Assembly: GCF_039555335.1 (NCBI RefSeq)
Contig: NC_092647.1
Coordinates: forward strand, 6,772,608-6,836,607
Origin: Amphiura filiformis
Lineage: Eukaryota > Echinodermata > Ophiuroidea > Amphilepidida > Amphiuridae
Direction: 5' to 3'
DNA length: 64,000 nt
Below are positions 43,913 to 55,377 of this stretch, in pieces. The notes beneath the pieces are model-generated. The model was not told the origin of the DNA. It saw only the letters and a list, made by a program, of their open reading frames with translations, and made no database searches. Position 1 is the first letter of the stretch, and each line of letters begins with the position of its first letter. Both the position numbers and the translations under genes were made by a program.

Positions 43913-46350
43913 CAACAGGTACTGCTGGACGTCGCACACTTGAGATGTGTAATGCTCTTGGCCTAACACAATTTCTCAAAGAACCTACCCCGGAAGACCA
44001 GATTCTTGACTTGGTCTTCACTGATCTTGATGCCAGATGCCACCTGCAGAGTACATGCAAGACTAGATACTTCAGACCACGGTCCAGTTCATTTTAAACT
44101 GAATGTGCCGCTGTACAGAGATAAACCCTACAAGCGCAAAGTGTGGCAGTACGACAAGACTGACTACTGGGGAATAAGAGGTTTTCTTGCATCTGCAGAC
44201 TGGTCTCTTGCGCTCCAATCTGATGACCCAGAAGAAGCTTGCAGCAACATTACCACTATAATCAGTGATGCTATGGAGATTTTCATACCAGCAAAGCTCG
44301 TTATCAAGAAGACTGGAGACAAGGTATGGTTTGATGACCACTGCAAACGAGCATCAATCAAGAAGCGCCGATTATTCAGGAAGCTGAAAAATAATAACAC
44401 CAAGGAATGCAAGGATAAGTTTACCAAAGCTAGAAAAGGGTATAATCGTGCAGAGAAGGTAGTCAGAAAGAGCTATAACAGCAAGTTGAGGAAAGATGTC
44501 AATCTCAGCAGCAAGAAATGACAGAACACTATCAACAACCTGTCTGGGAGGTCCACCAGAGTTGATATACCAGTGCTTAAGGGTGGCCGTCAAGTCTACA
44601 CTACATCAAAACACAAAGCTGAAAATGCCTGCCAAACCTTTGCCGCTAAATGTCAGCTTGCCAGCGCAGAAGAATCTGCTCCTGAAGTTCCGCATTCAGC
44701 AACGTGCTCAATTGAAAAGTTAGCTTTCAAGGTCAAAGATGTTAGGAAGATTCTCAGGAATCTCCAACCAGATAATGCTACTGGTCCTGACGAAATCCCT
44801 GCAAGAGTCATGAAGGAGTGCAGCGCAGAACTTATCTTGCAAGACCACTCAGCCTGCTGTTTGAGTTTTGCTTCTCCAAGGGAGTTTTCCCAAGCCAATG
44901 GAAGACTGCATCTGTCATCCCTATTCACAAGAGAGATTCGAAGTCTAATCCATCTATGTACCATCCCATCTCTCTGCTCTGCATCATCAGCAAGGTCATG
45001 GAGGCTGTTGTACAGAGCCAACTTCAGAAGTACCTCCTAGGAAACCAACTGATTTCAGATAGACAGTTTGGATTTAGGCCACACCACAGCACGGCTGACA
45101 TCCTCACCATTCTGACTCAAAGGTGGTCCAACTCCCTGGACAGAGGCAACGAAGTGCGCCTGATTGCCCTGGACATCAAAGGAGCACTTGACAAGGTCTG
45201 GCATAATGGCCTTTGCTCGAAACTCATGGCAAAAGGAGTATCCGGCAAGCTGCTCACCTGGATTAGGAGCTACCTGGGAGATTGTTCCATCAAAGTTGTC
45301 CTATCTGGCCATTCATCACGTACTTCCTCCATCAATGCATCAGTTCCCCAGGGGTCAATATTGGGCCCGCTTTTATTCTCTGTCTTCATTAATGACCTGG
45401 GTGATGAGTGTGCAAATCAGCAAATGATTCCACCTTGTTTTGCGAGATTACATCTCGAGACAACCCTGAGGCTGTTACTGCTAGCCTAAACAGAGACCTG
45501 GAGAAAATGAGGATCTGGGCAGACAGATGGAAGGTGACCTTCGAGCCATCAAAATGTAAGGCAATGACAATATCAAGAAAGAGGCATCCAATCAAGCTAG
45601 ATCTTCTCTTTGGTACCACCAAACTGGCTGAGAAGGAGGAGCTGGAGATCTTGGGAGTCACAGTTGACAGCAAGCTGACCTGGACAAAGCACATCTCCAA
45701 CGTCTCACACAGAGCAGGACAGATGCTGGGCGCTCTGAGGAGAGTTGCAAACAAACTTGACGTGAGAGGCAGAGCAACCGTTTACAAGGCCCAAGATCGC
45801 AGTGTGATGGAATACGCCTCACTGTCTTGGATGAGTGCCAGCGCCACCACTCTAGGATTATTAGACTCTATCCAGAGGAAGGCCCTTCGAATCATAGGTG
45901 TGAGCGAAGAAGAAGCGATTACAAAGCTGAATATCACATCTCTTCATCAAAGACGTCAAGTCGCTGCAGCAACAGTCCTCAACAAAATGCACACCAGCTT
46001 GTACCCACCAGATCTGAAGGTACTGCTACCAAAGCCATCTGTAGTCAGAAGAGCTACCCGCTCCAGCTTGTCCATGCCTTGCCATGCTCTCACAGTACCA
46101 GTTTCTAGAACCATATCTACTGGCAGAACCTTCATCCACACTGCAGTTCACTTTTGGATTAGCCTACCAGATGGAGTAGTCGGAGACGTAACTGACAACG
46201 GCGCACCATCCTTCAAGAGCAGAGTGCATAAGCATCTCCTGTACCCCTTCACTCTTGTTGTTCCTAAGCTGCTGTGAACCACTGATTCGCACTGTCTGTT
46301 ATAGTGCTACTCCTCATGGGCTATTGTTCACTCTAGCATTTTTTTTTTTA
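43913..46350 (+). pseudogene. 5'-truncated CR1/jockey-like LINE ORF2 (endonuclease end and reverse transcriptase)
   Basis: The element begins within the end of an AP-type endonuclease domain (LDLVFTDLDARC). It runs through a linker and a reverse transcriptase with recognisable blocks: PDNATGPDEIPARVMK, ASVIPIHKRDSKSNPSMYHP, ISDRQFGFRPHHST, LDIKGALDKVWHNG, SVPQGSILGPLLFS, and a thumb ending WISLPDGVV. Lesions are a frameshift near 44075, an in-frame TGA at 44519-44521, frameshifts near 44840 and 45410, and a catalytic YADD motif changed to SAND. The last stop is at 46275-46277, followed by a short 3' part ending in a T tract. It cannot encode an active enzyme. Host-type GC-richer codon use contrasts with the AT-rich surroundings. 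Confidence 0.9.
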
Positions 46351-47273
46351 AAGTCTTCTGGAATGGTAAGTTTTTCACTAATCGAACATTGGGGCATTCA
46401 ATGGGGTCCACCACAAATCGTACGTTGATGAGTCCACATTCTCGGGGTTTTTTTTCTCGCAGGTGAAATATCACCGAAAAGGATCCAATAAAATTAGGCT
46501 CTGCAAACTAAATTATTGCCACTGATGTTTTCTACATAAGGATGAAATACAGTTTGATTGAAGGCTTATTAGAAAAGAATTATGGCCTATAATAGCCTCT
46601 CGTTTAAAAAAAAAGGAAGTGAGCAAGTTGTTGGGTTAAAATAACTCGCCGTTTAAAGACTCTGTAATAACAAATCAAGAAAGATCAGATATAATTAAAA
46701 CTACATATATTATGAAACGCTTGAATCTTGATGTATCCAATGTGTCCCTTATATATTTAGCTGTCCAATTTATGTGCAATATTTTGTTATTGTTATTTAC
46801 AGTCATGGACAAAAGTTTGGAATATTTTTATTTTTGTATAAAATTTTTCATTCATATTAGGAACCGGTTTATTGTTCTGGAGTAGTGCTCAGTTGAATTT
46901 AATTGAAAGATACAAATGTCCTTTGATGTTTACATCACACAGTTGGTCACTTAAACAAAGAATTACATGAGGAATGGCATTACAATGGAAGGGTCACACA
47001 ATTGCAATACTTTTTGGCGGCCTCTTTGTATCACAAAATGAGATAAAAGACACAAGCAAACTAAGCCTTTATTGCTTAAACAAAAACGTAAGCTCTCACT
47101 GTGACATGTTCAGATTAGTCTCTTGCTTGAGAAAACACAGCTCAATATTTGGTGTGTCCACCCCTTGCCAGCTCAAGGTCACGTACGCAACGTGGCATTC
47201 CCTCGACCAGGTTTGCCAAGGTTCCTTGTGGAATATCTCGCCAGCAAGCAATGATGAGGGCGTGTCTAAGTTC

Positions 47274-48180
47274 CTACAAGCTGATTGGTTGGTTGTCCAT
47301 GTTACCTAACATCCGGGATACTTCTGCCCATAAGATCTCTATAGGGTTCATATCCGAGCTCAAAGCCGGCCAGTCCAGGCGTTCTACATTCTCATTTTCA
47401 AGGAATTCCCTCACGCGTCGAGCTCTGTGCGCCGTAGTGTTGTCATCTTGGATCACGAAATTGTTCCCAAAGTCTCTTCTTGCAAACGGAAGCATAACTG
47501 TATCAAGAACATGCAGGCATTGGTCCTGGTTCATGCGTCCTTCTAGCATGTAGATGTGTGATTTTGACATTTTGAAATGCTCCCCATACTGTGAGATTGC
47601 CATCACCTCCCTGACCTCCAGGCAGGATACAATCTTCAAGCAGGGCTTGACCAACCTGTCTTCGGACCTTGAATCGGCGACCATGTCTGTAGAGGAGGAA
47701 CCGGGCCTCGTCACTGAAGATCACATTACGCCAGTGGCCTACTATCAAATTCCTGTGTCTCTGTGACCAACGCAAGCGCGCATGCCGGTGTCTTTGCAGA
47801 GGTATCGGCTTTCTTATTGGTCGCTTTGCGCGAAAGCCTGCACTAACCAGTCTATTTTTCACAAGTTTCCTGGTAACAGGCGTGTTTATGGACCTCAGTT
47901 ATTCTGTTCGTAGCTGAGAGGCAGGCTTTGTGCGGCCATTGCGGCAAAGTCTCAGGAGAGATCGGTCTTCCCTGGCGGTTGTCTTTCGAGCCGACCTGAC
48001 CTTGAACTAGGTGTAGCAGTTCTCTTCAAAATTTTAGGAACTGCACCTTGTGTAATTTCTAAAGTGGCACCAATATCCTCCGCTATTACGTATTTCAAAT
48101 CTGCGCTCAACTCGCACCCCATGATCAGAAATATCGTATACAACAGACAGATGCAACAGAGTAAAGCTGGTCTCTTCACA
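47274..48180 (-). pseudogene. Tc1-like DD34E transposase, frameshifted
   Basis: Read from about 48140 to 47274 on the minus strand. A helix-turn-helix-like part (GATLEITQGAVPKILKR) comes first, then a Tc1 linker (RHARLRWSQRHRN). The first catalytic Asp sits in VIFSDEARF, the second in VIQDDNTTAHRA, and Glu in SSDMNPIEILW, 34 residues after the second Asp. All three catalytic acids remain, but the frame is broken at least near 47520 and between about 47870 and 47950. The protein is therefore not made intact. Confidence 0.9.
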
Positions 48181-48354
48181 CGGTAATCGAAAAGCCAATG
48201 TAACCTTTTGAATCATATCGCTAAAATAACTGCAAAAAGGATCCCCGATGGTTCGTTGGTCAGGCATAAGAAGCCATTGTCCTACATTACGTAATGTGTG
48301 ATATGGAATGGTACCTAAGATCTTGCCAGACACCCGTGAGCATGGTGAGGCGCG

Positions 48355-48733
48355 TGAAAGTCGATTCCGAGTTTATCGTCCCCCGCCCGCGTCACTTTTT
48401 GGAAACCAAAAACACCCGCGTCAAATTTTCAAAAATGCCAAAATAATTCATTATTTTAAAGTATCGGTGTTTTCACCAGTTTTTAGCAATTGAAACATAT
48501 ATTTTGTTTGTAAAACATATAAATTCATAACTTGGAAGCAAAACCAGGCTCTTTTCTAACTTTTCTAGTCCCTACCCATATAAAAACCTGTTTATAAATA
48601 ACATGTATGAGTGTGGCTTTAAATCAACACGCATTTTAGGTCAATAATGAAATCTGATGAAATAATGAAAAATGAAAAAGTCACCTCACCAACCCGGGAA
48701 AAAAAGGGACGATAAACTCGGAATTGACTTTCA
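48355..48733. mobile_element. MITE nested in the Tc1-like element, about 379 bp
   Basis: 28-bp inverted ends (48355-48382 and 48706-48733) begin TGAAAGTCGATTCCGAGTTT. They differ at one position. It sits between the transposase start and the right Tc1 end. Its interior has CCCGCCCGCG and AAAACACCCGCG. It dates the Tc1 copy as older than this insertion. Confidence 0.8.
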
Positions 48734-48884
48734 TGGGCCTGATCCATTCTGCATGGCTGACGGATCATTGATGATAAGAAATCTGCACTTAAAAACAGGG
48801 CTATGCAAAAAAATAAAAATATTCCAAACTTTTGTCCATGACTGTATTAATTACTGTTTTATCAAATTAATTTTTAGTGCTTCT

Positions 48885-49369
48885 GTGGTGTGTGTGTGGG
48901 GGGGGGGGGTGTTTGTAGAGGGCCGATAGTTTGGGTGGGGGTGTATGTAAGGTGTGTGTGGAGATGTATTGTAGGTGGGTGTGAGCTGTATGAGTATGAG
49001 TGTAAGATTTTGCCTCAGCAAGTGCAATTAATTTCTTTGAGCAATTTTATTGTGATTTTATGTATATTTTATATGTTTTATGTCTTTTAATGTAAACAAT
49101 GCAAATGTAATATTTCAGGTAATATGGTCTATGGGTCACGAATTCGACTCTGAATCTGAATCCGAATCTGAATCTGAATCTAAGCTACAGGCCCGGGCTA
49201 CTTGTCTACATACTTCCGACCAATGTAAAGGCAACTCCATAAACCACAACTCTACAACTATTCTTTCTTTCCTTCCTTCATTCCGTCCTTCCTTCTGTTA
49301 CTTATGTTTTTTCAACAACAAAAATAACATCATCAACAAGAAATGAAATAATAATATCAATAATACGCT

Positions 49370-49435
<66 letters not shown>

Positions 49436-49436
49436 T
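48885..49436. repeat. Microsatellites: GT/GGGGTGT, GAATCT and TAA
   Basis: A GTGT/GGGG-rich tract lies at 48888-48985. A hexamer (GAATCT) array of six units lies at 49141-49180. A pure TAA run of about 22 units lies at about 49370-49435. Confidence 0.9.
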
Positions 49437-51597
49437 TGCATTATTGTCAATTTGAATTTACATAATAACATTATTATGTTCATGTTCATTGAACTCATTT
49501 TGTGTTCATTCAACTATTAATTCCGTTAGTACATAAACAATTTGGTGTACTGCTGCCGATTCCTTTTCATTTCAACTATAACATGAGTGATACAGTATCC
49601 AATGTACATGTACTTGGAGGAAACACGGCAATTCATTAAGCGGTAAGTAAAATACTTATTGGTCTAATAGTGAAACTTACGATTTAGAAATATGGGACAC
49701 ATACTACAATAAGCACTACTACATTTTGATAATCATAGCCTACAAAAACCAATACCATTGTTCTAAATTATCACAAATGAAGCTGTAGACTATGCACGCA
49801 CAAGTTGTTGACACTTCAGTTACGTTTTGATGTGTAAGAGTGGTCTAATATATATTTATACTTACTCAGAGGCAATTAATCAACAGACGGATTTGATGTG
49901 CATTTTATAGTAATCCATGAATTTTTCATTTTTGACCCCTGTATTAAATATAGGTGGTCATGGAGAAAGAGTTCAATCCCCATTGAACTTTATGGAGCTT
50001 GACTTATTTTGCGAACAAAAGATCCTCGATGATGCAAACTATTCTTTGTATGAATTGTTTTTTACAAGAGGAACCAATTTGAGACAATAGGTTTCGACCC
50101 CTGTAGAATGCAAAAATTCGACATTATACCTTTTTTTGCTAATAAACTCAAGGACCGTACATTACAGATAGGTCAAACTATACTTTTTCTGAATCCTTAT
50201 GAGCTCTAATGGCAAGAGGAATACTACTATTTAATACATTAGAATGGGTTTCAACAATATATGAAATTTGTATATTGAGTTTGATGACCTTTTTTCTTTT
50301 TTTATTTCGCATGGGTTAATTTTTTATACAATTATTTCATACAGAAACAAAGTAGAAAATGCATTGCGAAAACAGAAATTAGGTTGCAATTTTTTTACCT
50401 ATTTAGATACTAGCCCATATTAACTCAGTTTAGCAGAAAACCTATAATTTGGGATATTGCAATACTTCATGGCATGTGTGTGTAGTTTTTAAACTTGCCT
50501 GTTAAAATATGGTAAGGAAATAAAACGAAACTAAAATATATATTTGGAAGTTTGATAGCAGACCAAGTGACACGTACAGCATGGATCAGTAAATCATTAT
50601 AAACATGACTAAAATGAATTCACTGAGTTGAATCTATCAATCATAACAAAACACAATTATACTCATTACACTGTATACAGGCTGTATCAAAATGATTGGT
50701 ACTCATCAGTTTTGGGTGTTTATTGAAAAGCCTGCTTCTTCAATATGCAACACTATATCCTCTTGATCCTAAGTTTTATGACCTTTTATATCATCTATCT
50801 ATAAATAAGCTAGCTCGTATGTTGCATTTTGATGTGGTAAACATCGTCCACACCAGGTAAATATTTTGACAGGCAGTAAACGAACTAATAGAAATACGAA
50901 ATGCAGCGAAGCACGTGTGCCCGCCAGCTGCATGAGAGTAGCTGCTATTACAAAATAAGCTGAATTTTATACTCCGCGCTCTGTGAGGGAATGTTTAAAA
51001 CCAATCATGGGCTAAAACCCAATCGCTAATAGCTCAGCGATATAATAGATTCAGCTATGAGTTGTCTTTCAAAATATCCAGGCTAAATCCTAATGTTGAA
51101 CGTCGTGTTTCTCAATGTCTGTACAGAATTGAAAACTCAGTGACAGAATAAGAACACATTGCTCAAGCACATAGTTGCATTGAGTTAAATTGAGTGACCG
51201 CCACTTGAGATTATTTCTGGTATTTATTCCTAGCTGTAACAAAAAACAGTGAAAAAATGACTGCATTATATTTTTGGTGGTGTATATTCTTTTGATATTC
51301 AATGAATGATTATATCTCAAATCTTTGAATATATCCCGTTATTGTTGGTATTTGTTAAAATCTATTGCTTGATTTGCAGTTGAATATATGTGTTGAAGGA
51401 ATATGGTAAGCTCCTGTCTGTGGTTTGAACTTCCAATCTGTGCTTTGAAAACAAAAACTGACAAAAATCATATTTCCTTAACGTGGTAACGTTGAAGATG
51501 CGTACTTAGCTTGCGCAGATCGTAAAAAGGAGTCATTTCAGCTGATGAATAGCAGCAGTGGGAAAGAAAATCTATATATCGTACAGGTGGTGTGCTC
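49437..51597. other. Non-coding stretch
   Basis: No gene is seen. The phrase GATAGGTCAAACTATACTTTTTCTGA near 50168-50193 recurs inverted near 61185-61212, next to the hammerhead-like motif there. Otherwise it is ordinary AT-rich sequence. Confidence 0.5.
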
Positions 51598-51775
51598 TTT
51601 TTATAGCCTCAGTCGCTTGGCCTATCTCGAAACTATATTAAACACGGCGGAACAAAATTGCCGCTGTGTGACTGCTGAAGAACTAGTGGATGCGAATATA
51701 AACTATCATGGCAATTTCTGATACGAAGATACAGGGATGATAGCTGATGATGACGCTGTGTGATAATCTTATTCA
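51598..51775 (+). repeat. Dispersed repeat, copy 2 (see 19905-20090)
   Basis: Shares ATCTCGAAACTATATTAAACA, CGGAACAAAATTGCC and ATGGCAATTTCTG..GAAGATAC with copy 1, in the same order. Confidence 0.6.
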
Positions 51776-52080
51776 TAATCAGTGATGGGTGCCAACTGCC
51801 TATCATTTTGATACAGCATGTATACGTATACTGCTTACAATGCATATCTGCTGGTTCAATATCTAAATCATAATTAACATATTATAACGTAGGGGATTGT
51901 TGGAAAATGCTGGAACTGGTGATTCCATTAATAATATAACGATATATTCCAGTAACAGGTCATTCTATGTTAAAATAAGACTTATATATTTATTTAATAA
52001 TCACACAAATAGGTACGGGGCAACCTACAGTACTTTGCTGCAAACTCCCTGCATTTGCGTTCTTGTTTTCTGCTGACAAG

Positions 52081-52300
52081 GGGGCAGTCTTTAGGGTTTT
52101 TATTCAGAGCCACCAAACCTTTTACAATAGCAGATAGGCGAGGTCTGCTTGTTCTCTGTTGACAAGGGACAGTCTTCAGTGAACGGCTCTTTTCAGAGCC
52201 ACCAAACTTTGAAAATCAGCAGATAGGCAAGATCTGCCTGTACTCTGTTGACAAGAGACAGTCTCTAGTGAACGGCTCTTTTCAGAGCCACCAGTAGGCA
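52081..52300 (+). repeat. 89-bp tandem repeat carrying histone-mRNA-type stem-loops
   Basis: GGCTCTTTTCAGAGCCACCA occurs at 52185 and 52274, exactly 89 bp apart. The 16-nt hairpin plus ACC tail is identical to the histone mRNA 3'-end stem-loop consensus. A third unit near 52095 is degenerate (GGTTTTTATTCAGAGCCACC) but can still pair through G-U wobbles. Units share GTTGACAAGRGACAGTCT and CAGCAGATAGGC. No histone coding sequence is nearby. Confidence 0.85.
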
Positions 52301-52479
52301 AGGGGCGGCCTACATGTCTCATTCTTAGGTACTTTGTCCTGAAGAAGTCAGAGCTACTCCTGACGAAAGCTTGATAGTTCTAAACTTGTTCGACGGCGAA
52401 CCCGCTAAAACTTACCAATTATGAACTCCCGTCGTAAAAGCCTATCCCACAATAAGACATAACAACGAAACTATTGCTG

Positions 52480-52765
52480 ACTGTTCTGTCATATAGTTGT
52501 TGCTGACGAATCTCGCCGCTTGTCTTTGGATAGCTTCAATCCTGTTCACCTTGGTTTACGTCAGATGACCAGGAGGAAATATTTCTTCTAAGGATGACCA
52601 GTGTGCTCCGAGCACTGGAGGTGATGCTTTGTATGTGCTGTTCCCAGTTCATGTTTCTCTTGTATTTACCTTGGATTTCTATGTGGTGGTCATCAACTTT
52701 ATAAATTCCGTGGTTTTTCTTGCGAGTGAGTTTTTGACATTTGGGGGCGTTGAAAGATATTTGAC
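52480..52765 (-). pseudogene. CR1-like LINE reverse transcriptase fragment
   Basis: On the minus strand, FNAPKCQKLTRKKN, NMNWEQHIQSITSSARSTL, LRRNISSWSSDV and then, in another frame, RIEAIQRQAARFVSNNY follow the usual order of the thumb region of CR1-type RTs (K-C, W-x2-H, L-R-R-N, QR-x-AARF). It carries frameshifts and an internal deletion. It is a different family from the LINE at 43.9 kb. Confidence 0.75.
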
Positions 52766-52799
52766 TGCGCGGTGCATATGTCTTCTTGGAGTTGGTTTA

Positions 52800-54220
52800 A
52801 TCGAATGACTCCCATTCACGGGAGTGACGTGTTCAGCATCCCAAAATACTACCAAAAATAATCCTTACACTATAAGCTTTCAGACAGCTGCATGCAGATG
52901 CGCATGCACTATGATTTTTCTCCTATTTTACGAAAAAAATATTTAAGGTTAGTAAGTATTTTAAACTGTTGCGATTTGGTAGTGAGCGTTGTCAAAAATG
53001 CAATAAACATATCATAGCGAGCGTGTAGAAGAATTAGAATATCACAGATATACCTTTGTAGGTCCTATATGTGGTTCTTGAGTTATGATGTAAATAGAGC
53101 TGAAACAACATCACCTTTGTAAAACGTACATAACTCATTAAAGGGCAGGTCTATTGCAAAAACAACATCATATCATTGGCAAGCTATTATTATGAGGACA
53201 ATGAAAATGACTCCTTTTTTGAGAAAATAAGACGTTTAAAATTGATATTCCGCAAAAACCAACTTAAGCGATAAGTTCCTTAGAACGAGACAGATTTGAC
53301 CTAGAAAAAATTGACGTCATGAAATGACTGTGCCTGCTTTGCGAGAAGGGATTATAAAGATTCTCAATGCACAGAACGTATACTGTTGTTGTTCACAGAA
53401 AAAACCCATCTAAATTAAGTATTACAAATTTAATGGTCTTTAAACATATGCATAAAATCAGCTGCTTTTTTAAAAATATATATTAGTAAATTGTGATATT
53501 ACAATTCATATGTATATCAATATCATGAGAAATATTAGAACTAAAAATGAATAAATAATTTGAGCTTAGAATTTCATCGTGATCAATCTAAGACTAGCAT
53601 ATAAACCGTGTTAAGTCCACAAACTCATGTATCTGATTTCCCTGTGCTATATTTATTATAGTTTCAGTTGGATGAAATATTACAAAGCAAACGCATAGTA
53701 GCAATACTGTGTGCGCTTTGTTTACGAAATGAGAACAATAGTCTGCATATTGTTATGCAGCATTGTCATGGTAAATAATACAATGTAGTACAACTCATTG
53801 TTGCTAGTGTCAAACTTGTCACACAAGTAAATGAGAGCATGATATATTATTTGCTTCATTTACTTACGTCATAGCCCGCTGCCTTGAAAATTAATTTTGC
53901 TTCAAACGGGGGAGAACACGTACGAGCCCGAATTTTACCCACACAATTTCTCTTTTTTAAGGAGAAATACGCATAAAAAAATTGCAACGAGTGTCAACTT
54001 GTAAAGTAATAATTATTCTCTTCGAATAGAGATAAACTTGTTTTTGCAATCGACCTGACCTTTAACATCAATAAATCAAGCAAGTTGTCAAAGTATATGA
54101 TTTGTAGAATGAACTTCTGCAAAACATCAAGTGTTATTTTTCAATAATATATTGATTTAGATAATGAAAATCGATCTTTAAGGTGCCTCTATATTTTGAC
54201 AGAACACCGAGTCGATCAAC
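52800..54220. other. 5' flank of the ion-channel gene
   Basis: No exon is supportable. AT-rich. A promoter or a UTR exon for the channel probably lies here, but I cannot place it. Confidence 0.4.
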
Positions 54221-55268
54221 ATGAGTATGTTCAACATGAGTAAGAGAAAGCAGCAACTTACAGCAACATCCGAAACTAATTTTACAGAGATTATAGCTGG
54301 AATCCGGAGGGTTGAAAAGACGTTAAAGTTCATAGAAATCAATGGACGCAGCTCCGTTTCAGAAGTGAGGCATACACCCAGGGCAGACGAGCAGCAGGTA
54401 AAGATGATGGTATGTGTGCATGGGGAAAACCCAGTACAGCCCTGGTACAGCCCGCTACCGGGAGTTGCTTTATTTCCGGTAGCGTGACTGTACCGGTAAT
54501 ATAAAGGCCACAAGCCCGGCAGAGCTTAAAACCAGCAAACCATGTCTCGGACAAACAACATCTAGCAATCAACATACTAAGTTCACAAACCCTAAGACAA
54601 TATCAGGAACTAAAAAACTACTCCATTTACAAACCACGTCCACAACAGTAAATTAATATAATTAACATTTAGCAATCCAGGGGTCAAGCAAAAGCAATGA
54701 CCCAGCTCCGCATAAGGAGCAAACCAAACACACACACACACACAGAGCTGAGTCCCCTGACTTCCATAGTAAAGTCTTGCAACTGATAGAGTTCCAGTAT
54801 ATTAAAGCCCCGCAGGGCATGAAAGCAAGTGTAAATAATACAAATTTATGACACCACAGAATATATCAATGAGTAAATTGTTAAGTTAAAGCATCCCGGG
54901 GGTGTGGTGGAGAGGGAGACTGGACATTTTTAAGGTAAACCACAAAAAGCAATTTATGTACAGCACAGGTACAGCCCTACTCCCGGAAGTAAAGCAAATT
55001 CCGGTAGGTATGTTTATTTCATTTCCTCTTCCTCTCCTCTCCTCTCCTCTTCTCCTTCAGGTTAAAGTTCGAATTCGATGCAGTGTTATTCAAGTAGGGG
55101 ACATTGACACAGTAAAACGGGAATTTACGGCAGAAATCTATCTCGGAGTCAGATGGAAAGAACCAAATGTAAAAGAAAAACAAGTCGAGGTAATGATTGC
55201 ACAATGAAAGAGAAGTATAATATCTCCCTTTAGTTCAACACTTTTCAGTAATTTTACCAAGATGATGA

Positions 55269-55308
<40 letters not shown>

Positions 55309-55345
55309 ATTACGACGACAACGATGATATAATGGTATAATAATT

Positions 55346-55377
<32 letters not shown>

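Larger units (their letters stand above)
46800..48844 (-). mobile_element. Tc1-like DNA transposon, complete ends, 2045 bp
   Basis: Terminal inverted repeats start CAGTCATGGACAAAAGTTTG (left) and end in the exact complement (right). They are bordered by TA at 46798-46799 and 48845-48846. It contains a broken DD34E transposase on the minus strand and a nested MITE at 48355-48733. TA duplication and DD34E place it in Tc1. Confidence 0.93.

Noticed and set aside
44006-46277. Functional reverse transcriptase
   Set aside because: Several frameshifts, an in-frame stop and loss of the catalytic YADD motif rule it out.
49298-49513. Minus-strand frame with a poly-tyrosine run
   Set aside because: It is the translation of a TAA microsatellite.
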